Shown here: piece after piece, positions 24,973 through 33,246 of the stretch
Numbering within the stretch: the stretch's first letter is position 1
How the letters are laid out: every line of letters starts with the position of its first letter
NCBI RefSeq assembly: GCF_048541585.1
Contig: NZ_CP183303.1
Location: forward strand, 992,001 to 1,056,000
DNA length: 64,000 nucleotides
Source of the DNA: Legionella_C sp048541585
GTDB lineage: Bacteria > Pseudomonadota > Gammaproteobacteria > Legionellales > Legionellaceae
Reading direction: 5' to 3'
The notes under the pieces: generated by a model
What the model was told of the DNA's origin: nothing
What the model saw: only the letters and a program-made list of their open reading frames with translations
The model's database searches: none
Position numbers and translations under genes: made by a program

Positions 24973-25873
24973 TTCGTATCGTATTATTTCTGTTGATGAT
25001 AGTTATCATAACACCGGAAAAGTTTATGTAAAAATTCAATTAGTAGGCAAGTCGCAAACATTTAACCGACCGGTTAGCGAGCTCTATCAGAAAGAATGGT
25101 TAGAAAAGTTTTCGCGTGAGGATGTAGCTCATATTGCCGCTCTTTATACAGCAGAACATACTAAGAATTTAGAGTTAATAAAAAAATTTCCTAAGACCAC
25201 ACCGGCTACTAAATCTAGTGTCATTATCGTTGGTATTCTTTTTACCGCTTTTCTTATTTTAGCTAATTTAACAGCATTTAAGCTTGCGACGTTTGCTACT
25301 ATTAATTTTCCTGCAGGGCTTATATTTTTTCCATTAACTTATGTTTTTGATGATATTTTAACTGAAGTGTATGGCTTTAAGATAAGTCGGCGCATTATCT
25401 GGATGGCACTTCTTGCCAATACCATTATCTTTATCGGTACATGGTGCACAATATACCTTCCTCCTTCACCCTTTTGGCATGAACAAGCAGCTTACGCAAC
25501 AGTATATCAAGCAACCTTGCGTGTATTTACCGCATCAATGATCGGTTATTTTTTTGGTGAGTTTGCAAATTCTATGCTTCTTGCAAAATTAAAAGTATTA
25601 ACTTCAGGAAATCATTTATGGTTACGCGCTGTGACAAGTACCGTCATTGGCGTTGGCATTGATACTATCTTTTTTATGCATATCGCCTTTCTATTTACCA
25701 TGCCATACCACAGTCTTTGGGAAATAATAGCCACTATGTATGCACTTAAAGTCATCTATGAATTCTGCGCACTTCCTATTACCTATAAAGTATCTAATTA
25801 TTTAAAGGAAAAAGATAACATTGATTATTACGACTTTAAAACAAACTTTAATCCTTTTTCTTTAGCTGTTTAA
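24965..25873 (+). CDS. queuosine precursor transporter (YhhQ/VUT family) with N-terminal extension
   Basis: A 302-residue inner-membrane protein from the ATG at 24965, overlapping the previous stop (ATGACTAA). Residues ~80-290 are the VUT/YhhQ domain of six helices (ANLTAFKLATF, then FPLTYVFDDILTEVYGF, then GYFFGEFANSMLLAKLKV), which imports preQ0/preQ1 for tRNA queuosine synthesis. The first ~75 residues are a soluble extension (HNTGKVYVKIQLVGKSQTF) absent from E. coli YhhQ. Coupling to an XRE regulator is unusual for this family. Confidence 0.85.
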   Translation: MTNSYRIISVDDSYHNTGKVYVKIQLVGKSQTFNRPVSELYQKEWLEKFSREDVAHIAALYTAEHTKNLELIKKFPKTTPATKSSVIIVGILFTAFLILANLTAFKLATFATINFPAGLIFFPLTYVFDDILTEVYGFKISRRIIWMALLANTIIFIGTWCTIYLPPSPFWHEQAAYATVYQATLRVFTASMIGYFFGEFANSMLLAKLKVLTSGNHLWLRAVTSTVIGVGIDTIFFMHIAFLFTMPYHSLWEIIATMYALKVIYEFCALPITYKVSNYLKEKDNIDYYDFKTNFNPFSLAV

Positions 25874-25930
25874 AATATTGAAATTGTATTATTTTTTTAT
25901 GCAATGCAATAAAACATTAAGAATCAGCAA

Positions 25931-25967
25931 GTAGCCTGGGAGAAGGGCGTAGCCCGTATCCCAGGTT
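25931..25967 (+). repeat. left REP of the decayed RAYT element
   Basis: GTAGCCTGGGAGAAGGGC at the left, with a palindromic inner part (GGGCGTAGCCC) and a closing CCCAGG. An inverted copy with about 3 changes is at 26292-26330. Confidence 0.8.
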
Positions 25968-26017
25968 TTCGATGGATTTTTCGAAATTAAGAATTGCTAT
26001 AAAATACTAGGTCTTAT

Positions 26018-26277
26018 CAATCAAGTCGGGTTTTATTATAAAACCCGATAAGCGCGGAGAATATCAGCTGTGACAGCGAAAGCTCTGGGAGCACCGAATA
26101 AGTAATGAGTCAGATTTGCAGGCGCATGTGGATTATATTCATTTTAATCATGTAAAGCATGGCTATGTTGCCACAGCTAATGAGTGGATTTATTCCAGTT
26201 TTCATTATTATGTTCAGTTTGAGTTATTAGATAGAAATTGGGGAGGCGCTTTCTTGAGTGGAGAGTTCGGTGAATAA
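26018..26277 (+). pseudogene. decayed REP-associated tyrosine transposase (C-terminal part)
   Basis: The readable frame gives RGEYQ, an in-frame TGA where the family has Trp, then QRKLWEHRISNESDLQAHVD, then YIHFNHVKHGYV and a tail ending FLSGEFGE. It is co-linear with residues ~105-176 of the intact transposase at 26488-27018 (RGIWQRRFWEHLIRDELDLE, then YIHFNPVKHGYV). The N-terminal half with the His-x-His motif is missing, so this is an inactivated and internally deleted copy. It sits between inverted REPs (25931-25967, 26292-26330) of a sequence family different from those of its intact neighbour. Confidence 0.85.
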
Positions 26278-26291
26278 TTGAGGTTCAAGGT

Positions 26292-26330
26292 AAACCTGCG
26301 ATACGGGCTGCGCCCTTCTCCCAGGCTACG
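26292..26330 (-). repeat. right REP of the decayed RAYT element
   Basis: Inverted copy of 25931-25967: ends ...CTTCTCCCAGGCTACG, with GGGCTGCGCCC in place of the inner palindrome. Confidence 0.8.
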
Positions 26331-26389
26331 CCGGCTAATAAAACATCTCGTATTAATGCAACTACCAAATTTTTAGAAATTAGGATTTA

Positions 26390-26420
26390 GCTAGCGTAGG
26401 TCGGGCCTTGGCCCGACAAA
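26390..26420 (+). repeat. left REP of the intact RAYT element
   Basis: GCTAGCGTAGGTCGGGCC followed by TTGGCCCGACA; the inner GTCGGGCC/GGCCCGAC arms form a hairpin. An inverted copy is at 27025-27056. Confidence 0.85.
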
Positions 26421-26487
26421 AAGCACTTGATTAAGAAACAAAATTCATTTAGAAATAAGCTTTATGGAAAATAACTAGTCCAAACTC

Positions 26488-27018
26488 ATGCAATATCGAA
26501 GAGTTTTCCTAGCAGGTGCAACTTATTTTTTTACAGTTAATCTTGCTAATAGAACAAATGATATTTTAATTAAAGAAATTAATTTGTTGTCTAATGTTAT
26601 ACAAATAACAAAAACAAAATATCCATTTAAAATACTTGCCTATGTAATCTTGCCTAATCATTTGCATCTAATAATGAGCCTGCCTGAAAATGATAGTAAT
26701 TATTCATTACGTTTGCGTATGATTAAATCTCTCTTTTCAAAAGAATTCCCTTGTTTAGAACCCATTACGCCTGCAAGACAAAAAAAGCGAGAACGAGGTA
26801 TTTGGCAAAGGCGCTTTTGGGAGCATCTTATCCGAGATGAATTAGATTTAGAAAACCATGTAAATTATATTCATTTTAACCCGGTGAAACACGGTTATGT
26901 TCAAAAAGCCTCTAACTGGAGATATTCTAGCATACACCGATATATCCAAAGAGGAATAATTACTAATGATTGGGCATGGTGTGATACATTGCCAGCAGAT
27001 AATCACTTTGGAGAATAG
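26488..27018 (+). CDS. REP-associated tyrosine transposase (RAYT, Y1/IS200-like)
   Basis: A 176-residue single-strand transposase of the Y1 HUH superfamily. The metal-binding His-x-His pair is in ILPNHLHLIM (His58, His60), and RGIWQRRFWEHLIRDELDLE with YIHFNPVKHGYV is the RAYT signature; the catalytic Tyr lies in the C-terminal half. RAYTs are domesticated single-copy enzymes that cut and spread REP palindromes. This gene is flanked by inverted REPs (26390-26420 and 27025-27056). It looks full length. It sits immediately next to a second, decayed RAYT of another REP family. Confidence 0.9.
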   Translation: MQYRRVFLAGATYFFTVNLANRTNDILIKEINLLSNVIQITKTKYPFKILAYVILPNHLHLIMSLPENDSNYSLRLRMIKSLFSKEFPCLEPITPARQKKRERGIWQRRFWEHLIRDELDLENHVNYIHFNPVKHGYVQKASNWRYSSIHRYIQRGIITNDWAWCDTLPADNHFGE

Positions 27019-27024
27019 TTTGGA

Positions 27025-27056
27025 TTTGTCGGGCCACAGGCCCGACCTACGCTAGC
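27025..27056 (-). repeat. right REP of the intact RAYT element
   Basis: TTGTCGGGCC-ACAG-GCCCGACCTACGCTAGC-type inverted copy of 26390-26420. The ~360 bp from here to the next gene (27415) hold no other feature I can recognise. Confidence 0.85.
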
Positions 27057-27414
27057 TAAAACACTTCGAGACATTCGAGTAAATAAAGTAATTTAATATG
27101 AGCATCTTTCCTTGTTCTGTAATAAATTTAATATATTATTAGTATTGTATATACACAATTTGATTGATTTATAATCATATTTGTTGGCTAGTTGATAATA
27201 ACTTAATTTATAAGGGACTTAGTTAAGGCAGCAAGTAGACTTGGAATGGGGCTTAGCTGGTGAAATTGCTTAAGGCAATTTTACAAATTGAAGACTTCAA
27301 TTTTATTAAATTACGCTTATTGTACTGTATAAGTTAAATAATATTATCAAACAATAAGCAAATTGATCAAAATTTATGTTAAAATAGAGGTAGAGATATT
27401 TTTGGTTGAATAAA

Positions 27415-28452
27415 ATGAATTTTAGTGAATTTTTAGAATGGGTTAAGCAGTTTGCAGAACAAAATAAAGATAATGTGCAACTATCATCATACATTAAGGA
27501 ATTTAATGATTGTTTAAATGAGCGGAGCTTAGTTAACTGTTTTTATAATATAAGTACTCTTTTAGTAGCTATTGAACAGTTACAAAATATAAATTATAAC
27601 AACATTTATACCGCAAAACAGGTATTAGAGAATTTAAATCTCTATATTTTTAATTCTTCAATGAATGATTTTAAAGGGGTTATACTAGCCTTACCTCGTG
27701 CTGTGATACCAATAGTATCATCTGTGGATGAGCAGACAGGCGAGCAGACAATAGTAGCTAAAATTAATAAACTTTATAATAATTATAAACAAAGTATTAC
27801 AGCGGAGGGGATTAGAAAACATCTTCCGAGAGATGAGCTTGAATGGCATGCATATTTTGTACAGGTACTAGCAAAACAATATGGCGGTACTGATTTTAAT
27901 TATATAAATTTTAATGCATTTTTAAATGCTACATCAGCGCTTTATGGTAAAAATATAAGGGACCTATCTGTACCCAACCAACTGAAATCTTTTCACCAAG
28001 TAAATCAAGATGACTTAAAAAACTTTGCTGAATATTCAAAAAGCTTGGCTAATGGTTCTTCATTATATAAATCCAGATTTGAAGAATTTAAAAGAGACAT
28101 TTCAAGTAAAAAGGAAAAAGAAATTAAACAGCAATCTACTATTGATTTGCTTAAAAATATAAAAACATTAATTGAACAAACCCCTTGGAAAGTTGGCAAG
28201 TGGGGAAGTAAATCAGAAATAGAAGTAGATGGAAAACTTATTAAAGTTCCAAATCACATTTATAAAATTTATGAAAAAGCTAAAGCAGGAATAGATACAC
28301 CTCAATTAGCGAGTGAAGCTCTTACAGAGATAAGCAAAATTGCGGAAAAAGCGGTTAATGATAAACCTTTATTGTTTAGCAGTTATAGAAAGAGAGATAA
28401 GCAAACGCAAGAGGCTTATGATTCAATAGTTAATCAAACAAAGCTACAATAA
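27415..28452 (+). CDS. unknown soluble protein (345 aa)
   Basis: No family is recognised. The ATG at 27415 is preferred; an in-frame TTG 9 bp earlier is possible. The protein is hydrophilic, mostly helical, Asn/Lys-rich, with no signal peptide and no membrane segment. A Lys/Glu-rich stretch (EFKRDISSKKEKEIKQQ) lies around residue 225-245. It is a lone gene between the RAYT elements and tRNA-Phe with no PmrA-type box upstream. Its AT-rich composition matches its neighbours, so no sign of recent transfer. Confidence 0.65.
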   Translation: MNFSEFLEWVKQFAEQNKDNVQLSSYIKEFNDCLNERSLVNCFYNISTLLVAIEQLQNINYNNIYTAKQVLENLNLYIFNSSMNDFKGVILALPRAVIPIVSSVDEQTGEQTIVAKINKLYNNYKQSITAEGIRKHLPRDELEWHAYFVQVLAKQYGGTDFNYINFNAFLNATSALYGKNIRDLSVPNQLKSFHQVNQDDLKNFAEYSKSLANGSSLYKSRFEEFKRDISSKKEKEIKQQSTIDLLKNIKTLIEQTPWKVGKWGSKSEIEVDGKLIKVPNHIYKIYEKAKAGIDTPQLASEALTEISKIAEKAVNDKPLLFSSYRKRDKQTQEAYDSIVNQTKLQ

Positions 28453-28519
28453 AAGGGCTCTACACCATTTGAAGGGACACTTTAATTAAGCTAGACTAAG
28501 CTAATGTCATGGATTCTAA

Positions 28520-28595
28520 TGGTGGCCAGAGGTGGAATCGAACCACCGACACAAGGATTTTCAGTCCTTTGCTCTACCGACTGAGCTATCTGGCC
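28520..28595 (-). tRNA. tRNA-Phe (GAA)
   Basis: 76-nt cloverleaf read on the minus strand: acceptor arm GGCCAGA/TCTGGCC, D-arm AGCTCAGTCGGTAGAGC, anticodon stem-loop GGACTGAAAATCC with anticodon GAA, T-arm GGTGGTTCGATTCCACC, discriminator A and an encoded CCA end. Complete. Confidence 0.97.
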
Positions 28596-28698
28596 CCAAG
28601 AGGTTGCTATTAAACTCTGTTAATGGTTTTGAGTCAAGTATCAAAATTAAATTTTTTTTACATATTTCTTTTTTATAATCACTTAATTGATTAGAGTT

Positions 28699-28968
28699 TT
28701 ACCCTTGTGGAATATAACCTGTCGGTTTGTCTGAACCTTCACCAAAAAAGAATTTTTCCATTTCTTTCAATAAGAACTCTCGTGCTTTTGGATCAATAAG
28801 ACTTAAGCGATATTCATTAATAAGCATCGTTTGATGCGCAAGCCACATTTTCCAAGCCTGCTTTGAAACTTGCTGATAAATTCGCTCACCTAAGGGGCCG
28901 GGGAAGGGTGTAGAGTCTAAGCCCTCTAATTCTTGATTTAATTTTGCACATAAAATTTGTCTAGTCAT
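28699..28968 (-). CDS. yggX: probable Fe(2+)-trafficking / oxidative damage protection protein YggX
   Basis: An 89-residue protein of usual YggX length (about 90). It has the family opening TRQILCAKLNQELEGLD with the conserved Cys, then PFPGPLGERIYQQVSKQAWKMWLAHQTMLINEYRL and the ending FLLKEMEKFFFGEG. YggX protects iron-sulfur clusters and helps iron movement in the cytosol. The gene stands alone between tRNA-Phe and the PilZ gene; in many gammaproteobacteria it lies next to mutY, which is not seen here. Confidence 0.92.
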   Translation of the reverse strand: MTRQILCAKLNQELEGLDSTPFPGPLGERIYQQVSKQAWKMWLAHQTMLINEYRLSLIDPKAREFLLKEMEKFFFGEGSDKPTGYIPQG

Positions 28969-29146
28969 AAATGGCCTACTTTTTTGCTGTAGTAATCGGA
29001 AGTTATTTTATAGGGATAAGCGGTAAAAATAAATTAAACTTTTCTTTTGGAAAACATTTTGGTCAAAAGATCGATTAATAAAAGCTTATTAAAGGCCTTT
29101 TACGTCTGCAACATCAATTAGTTTTCAATCAGCCCTAATAACAACA

Positions 29147-29704
29147 TCAATCTAGGCGGCATTGTACCTGCGCAAGCATAATATGTTGTGATAATAACTG
29201 CTCTTGCTCTGTATTTAAGCTCTCAAACTGAACTGCTGTTCTATAGTTATCAGTACTGAAATACTGACTATAAACAACTATAGCATTCACAATAATAGGT
29301 ATCATTTTTGGTTTGGTATAAATAACCATTTTCAAAGAAGTATTTTCTTTTATTTTCTTTTTTGTATAAAAAGCCATACCGCCCAGGCTAATATTAACTT
29401 TATGTTTAGGTGTTTTCTCAGCAATTGATAAATGCCGCATTAGATAATCAATTTTAGCATTTAATAAATTTAAATAGTGAGCGATGGCAGGTTCTTTAAG
29501 TGCAAGTGATTGGGTTAGCTTAGATAACTCATAATCAAGACTTTGGAAATAGCGCGTTGTTTCTAAGTATCGTTGCCCACTATGACCTAGCAACTCTTCA
29601 GTAATTGATTTATCTGAATTGAAAGTTCCGGACTCAATGACTTTATATTCAAAATAGATTTCATCATCTATGCGAAAATGTTGTCTGCGTTCATGTACAG
29701 GCAT
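29147..29704 (-). CDS. PilZ-domain protein (putative c-di-GMP receptor)
   Basis: A 185-residue cytosolic protein from the ATG at 29704, which has GGAG at the right distance; a GTG two codons upstream is an alternative. The PilZ signature is split: the Arg-rich loop ERRQHFRIDD at the N-terminus and VNISLGGMAF at about 120, the (D/N)xSxxG motif that contacts c-di-GMP. Between them is a helical insertion of ~80 residues (YLETTRYFQSLDYELSKLTQ). The typical function is coupling c-di-GMP to motility, surface or virulence traits. The target is unknown. Confidence 0.82.
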   Translation of the reverse strand: MPVHERRQHFRIDDEIYFEYKVIESGTFNSDKSITEELLGHSGQRYLETTRYFQSLDYELSKLTQSLALKEPAIAHYLNLLNAKIDYLMRHLSIAEKTPKHKVNISLGGMAFYTKKKIKENTSLKMVIYTKPKMIPIIVNAIVVYSQYFSTDNYRTAVQFESLNTEQEQLLSQHIMLAQVQCRLD

Positions 29705-29730
29705 AATCACTCCATTAATTCCATTTACTA

Positions 29731-29871
29731 GAGCCTTTGTATAACCGATAGATTTTACTTTACTGCTACCTTGTAAGCCTTTTTTTGATGTTCTTATATG
29801 CTAATAAATTTAACTCCTTAAAACGCTTACGCCTTGTCAATAAAGTAAAATCTATCGGTTATACAAAGCTC
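29731..29871. mobile_element. MITE-like element with 31-bp inverted ends and TA flanks
   Basis: The ends read GAGCCTTTGTATAACCGATAG... (29731-29762) and, inverted, ...CTATCGGTTATACAAAGCTC (29841-29871), nearly perfect over 31 bp with one extra base on the left. Both sides abut TA, as expected of a TA target-site duplication used by Tc1/mariner-type elements. The 78-bp interior has no reading frame. It lies between the PilZ and MgtC genes, covering the PilZ upstream region. Confidence 0.65.
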
Positions 29872-29956
29872 TATTAATATTAAGCCTTAAATTAACTATA
29901 GTCAGAGATTTAAATGATGGTAAAATAAATTAAAGAAATTTAGCAAATGAAATCAT

Positions 29957-30670
29957 TTATTGGGAGCCAGAAGTCTGCTTATCATAAATCGTATTAGATA
30001 CATTAATATTTCTGATATAAGGATTATTTGCTAATTTTTCTATAATTTCATTAGCTATCTTATAGTGTATTTTAGCAAATATTAATGTTACAGTATCATG
30101 CTCTAAATTTTTAGCTGGATGTACGATTAACTGCCCAACTTGGTTAACATTATCACCAATAATTTCTCTAAGAAACTCCATAGACATAAGCCCATGCTTT
30201 ATTTGAAAATTTAGAACGCGCCTCGTTCGCTTCGCTTCAAATTTATCCTCAAGTGGTTTAACTACAATTAAAATAATCAGAATAATAACTGTGGTTGCAA
30301 TTCCGGCAAAGTAAAGGCCACCACCAATAGCAAGGCCAATACCTGCAGCCACCCAGATACTTGCTGCTGTAGTTAGGCCATGTACTACATTATTACGTAA
30401 AATAATCGCGCCTGCGCCTAAAAAGCCTATCCCTGATACAACTTGGGCTGCTATCCGCGAGGGATCAAGAACAATATGATTGTGTGCAGGGCTTAAGATA
30501 TCAAAAAACCCAAAGGCAGAAATAACCATAATTAAGCATGAACCGGTGCATACAAGCATATGAGTACGCAAGCCCATAGCCCAAGATAAGCGTTCTCTTT
30601 CTAAGCCAATAATACAGCCTAAAAAGGCTGATAATAATAAACGTAAGATTAATTCACTCGAAGATAACAT
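29957..30670 (-). CDS. MgtC/SapB family membrane protein
   Basis: A 237-residue inner-membrane protein. The signature is LRLLLSAFLGCIIGLERERLSWAMGLRTHMLVCTGSCLIM, followed by helices at about 65-150 (RIAAQVVSGIGFLGAGAIIL) and a soluble ACT-like C-terminal domain (FAKIHYKIANEIIEKLANNPYIRNI). MgtC proteins promote survival in macrophages and at low Mg2+, in Salmonella by acting on the F1Fo ATPase. Whether this member is a true virulence MgtC or a housekeeping SapB type cannot be told. It is monocistronic. Confidence 0.88.
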   Translation of the reverse strand: MLSSSELILRLLLSAFLGCIIGLERERLSWAMGLRTHMLVCTGSCLIMVISAFGFFDILSPAHNHIVLDPSRIAAQVVSGIGFLGAGAIILRNNVVHGLTTAASIWVAAGIGLAIGGGLYFAGIATTVIILIILIVVKPLEDKFEAKRTRRVLNFQIKHGLMSMEFLREIIGDNVNQVGQLIVHPAKNLEHDTVTLIFAKIHYKIANEIIEKLANNPYIRNINVSNTIYDKQTSGSQ

Positions 30671-30857
30671 AATTATCCTAAATATTGATTCTGTTCAAAT
30701 TATAGTAACTTTCCTTGGTACAACTTTTGCTTTACTTAAATAATAGTTTTAATTACAAAAATAAAATTTTATAGTAACTGAATATTAATAAATTTTTTAT
30801 ACCCAGGTAAGATAATTTTAACTACAATATAACTTTATAACTTAAAAATAATAAATT

Positions 30858-32102
30858 ATGTTTAAACCTTTAGCCCTTTATATTGGCTTACGTTATACCC
30901 GAGCAAGAAAGAAAAATCATTTTGTTTCGTTTATTTCTTTAAGCTCGATGCTTGGTATTGGTATTGGGGTAATGGTTTTAATTACGGTTCTTTCAGTTAT
31001 GAATGGCTTTGATGAGCAAATTCATAACCGATTTTTTGGTATGGCACCAGAAATTACCATTACAAGTTCTAGCGGTAAAATAGCTAATTGGCAAATGCTA
31101 GAAAATCAGCTAACAACCTTCCCACGTGTAAAAGCAATTGCGCCTTTTATAGGAGCTCAAGGGTTAGTAACTCATAATGGACAAGTTTTGCCAATTGTAC
31201 TAACAGGTGTATTACCTGAAAAAGAACAACAAGTATCTCATATAAAAGATAAGTTGTTAGCAGGTGATATCGCCAATTTACAGCACTTTGGTATTATTTT
31301 AGGTCGTGGTCTAGCTGACAATTTAGGTCTAATGTTAGGTGATAAAGTTTCTATTATGATACCCCAGGCAACGGTTACTCCAGCTGGTATGATACCGCGG
31401 TTTAAGCGTTTTACAGTGGTGGGAGTCTTTTCAGCTGGCAGCGGTTTTAATTTTGACACTTCTTTAGGATTTGTAAATATAACTGATGCGCAAAAATTAT
31501 TGCAGATGGGAAATGACGTTACTGGGCTTAAAATGAAAATTGCGAATGTTTATGACGCCCCAGAAATGACTAAAGAGCTTAGCGATAAGCTGGGCGAAGG
31601 ATACCAAGTGGCTAATTGGACTAATCAATTTGGCGCTTTTTTTGAAGCAGTAAAAATGGAAAAAACTATGATGTTTTTAATTCTTCTGCTAATTATTGCA
31701 GTTGCTGCTTTCAATCTTGTTTCCTCATTAGTGATGGTTGTTAATGATAAGCAATCTGAGATTGCCATCTTGCGAACTATTGGTGCTACTCCTGGAACTG
31801 TTCTTTGGATATTTATTGTGCAAGGAATGGTAGTAGGCGCAGTTGGTACATTAATAGGGTTAATAGGTGGATTAATTTTGGCGAGTAATGCAACAGCAAT
31901 AGTCAATGGGCTGCAGTCACTTTTCCATTTTAAAGTAATGTCTTCAAGCATTTATTTCGTTGATTATTTACCTTCAAAAATAATGATTAAAGATTTAATT
32001 GAAGTTTGTATAATAGCGTTATTAATGAGTTTTGTTGCTACTATTTATCCTGCTTGGCGTGCCTCAAAAACGGTGATAGCGGAGGCATTACACTATGAAT
32101 AA
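30858..32102 (+). CDS. lolC: lipoprotein-releasing ABC transporter permease LolC/LolE (possibly LolF type)
   Basis: A 414-residue inner-membrane permease of the Lol machine, which extracts outer-membrane lipoproteins. The N-terminus LYIGLRYTRARKKNHFVSFISLSSMLGIGIGVM is the LolC/E signature. One helix is followed by a large periplasmic domain (~50-260) and three C-terminal helices (VAAFNLVSSLVMVVNDKQSEIAILRTIGAT, the FtsX core motif). The last codons overlap lolD by 8 bp. Only one permease gene is present here, so it may be a LolF-type homodimer or have a LolE elsewhere. Confidence 0.93.
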   Translation: MFKPLALYIGLRYTRARKKNHFVSFISLSSMLGIGIGVMVLITVLSVMNGFDEQIHNRFFGMAPEITITSSSGKIANWQMLENQLTTFPRVKAIAPFIGAQGLVTHNGQVLPIVLTGVLPEKEQQVSHIKDKLLAGDIANLQHFGIILGRGLADNLGLMLGDKVSIMIPQATVTPAGMIPRFKRFTVVGVFSAGSGFNFDTSLGFVNITDAQKLLQMGNDVTGLKMKIANVYDAPEMTKELSDKLGEGYQVANWTNQFGAFFEAVKMEKTMMFLILLLIIAVAAFNLVSSLVMVVNDKQSEIAILRTIGATPGTVLWIFIVQGMVVGAVGTLIGLIGGLILASNATAIVNGLQSLFHFKVMSSSIYFVDYLPSKIMIKDLIEVCIIALLMSFVATIYPAWRASKTVIAEALHYE

Positions 32103-32769
32103 TACTATTTTAAATTGTGTAAATTTAAGTAAAACTTATCATGATGGGGTTAATACAGTTGAAGTTTTAAAGCAAGTTAACCTTACAATTAATCAAGGTG
32201 ATCGCTTAGCTATCATTGGGCCTTCTGGTTCTGGCAAAAGTACCTTATTACATTTACTAGGTGGGCTTGATAATCCGACTAAGGGTGAGGTGGTTATTGA
32301 AAATTCAGCTTGGCATACGCTTAGTGAAAAACAGCGTTGTAAGGTTCGTAATAAGGAATTAGGCTTTATTTATCAATTTCATCATCTCTTGCCTGAATTT
32401 AGTGCTATTGAAAATGTTGCTATGTCTCTATTATTAGGTGATACAGCTATTACTAGTGCTCGTGAACAAGCGGTAGCAATTTTAGAGGAAGTAGGGCTTA
32501 GTCATCGGCTTGATCACAAGCCTTCACAGCTGTCTGGCGGTGAAAGGCAGCGTGTGGCTATAGCTCGAGCATTAGTTCACAAGCCTTTTTGTGTGCTTGC
32601 GGATGAACCGACAGGTAATCTGGATCAGGCCACTGCCCATAAAGTGTTTGAATTGATGTTAAATTTAAATAAAAATTTAAATACAGCATTAGTAATCGTA
32701 ACCCATGATCAACAATTAGCTTCGCAAATGGATAAGATTTTTACAATTAAAGAGGGCGTTTTAACTTAG
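32095..32769 (+). CDS. lolD: lipoprotein-releasing ABC transporter ATPase LolD
   Basis: A 224-residue cytosolic ATPase of the Lol complex. The Walker A motif is GPSGSGKST (about 40-48), the Q-loop YQFHHLLPEFSAIENVA, the ABC signature LSGGERQRVAIARAL, Walker B CVLADEPTGNLD, and the switch His is in VIVTHDQ. Its start (ATGAATAA) overlaps the permease stop, coupling the two. The array of palindromic 80-bp repeats follows. Confidence 0.94.
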   Translation: MNNTILNCVNLSKTYHDGVNTVEVLKQVNLTINQGDRLAIIGPSGSGKSTLLHLLGGLDNPTKGEVVIENSAWHTLSEKQRCKVRNKELGFIYQFHHLLPEFSAIENVAMSLLLGDTAITSAREQAVAILEEVGLSHRLDHKPSQLSGGERQRVAIARALVHKPFCVLADEPTGNLDQATAHKVFELMLNLNKNLNTALVIVTHDQQLASQMDKIFTIKEGVLT

Positions 32770-32849
32770 TTTATTTGGAATGTTCTTTGTATCAATAATG
32801 TAATTCGGTGCTAGATCTAATAGGTAATAAATGTTGAGCTAAGACTAAT

Positions 32850-33211
32850 CTCCCTGGATCCCGCGGACAAGCCGCGGGACGTCGAATGTATTCGAATGCA
32901 TAAAGATAGACTTTAAGGTCCAGCTATATAGACCTTAAAGTTGATGTATAAAAAAAACTAAAAGCTCAAACCCCTTGTCTACGTCCCGCGACCTGTTCGC
33001 GGGATCGAGAGGTTAATAGTTGTAGTTAGATTCTCGGCACGAAAACGTTCCTTTCTGTCTACGTCCCGCGACTTGTTCGCGGTATCCAGGAGTTAATAGC
33101 TGTAGTTAGAATCTTGGCACGAAAACGTTCGCCTCTGTCTACGTCCCGCGACTTGTTCGCGGGATCCAGAGGTTAATAGTTGTAGTTAAATTCTTCGCAC
33201 GAAAAACGTTT
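32850..33211. repeat. 80-bp tandem repeat x3 with REP-like hairpins, plus one inverted arm
   Basis: Three head-to-tail units of exactly 80 bp start at 32977, 33057 and 33137 (last one shortened and ending near 33211). Each has a palindromic GTCTACGTCCCGCGACYTGT...GCGGGATC part and an unpaired TTAATAGTTGTAGTTAGA... part. A single arm in the opposite orientation (GGATCCCGCGGACAAGCCGC) is at 32856-32875. It lies between the convergent lolD and asnS genes. The core is the same family as 17829-18179. Confidence 0.85.
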
Positions 33212-33246
33212 TCCATGTATGTAAGAAAGCCGTTTTAACACACATT

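Noticed and set aside
28520..28595. tRNA-Phe as integration site of a genomic island
   Set aside because: No integrase gene and no direct repeat of the tRNA 3' end was found nearby.
32977..33211. Possible CRISPR array
   Set aside because: Units are 80 bp and nearly identical throughout; no short repeat with unique spacers and no cas genes nearby.
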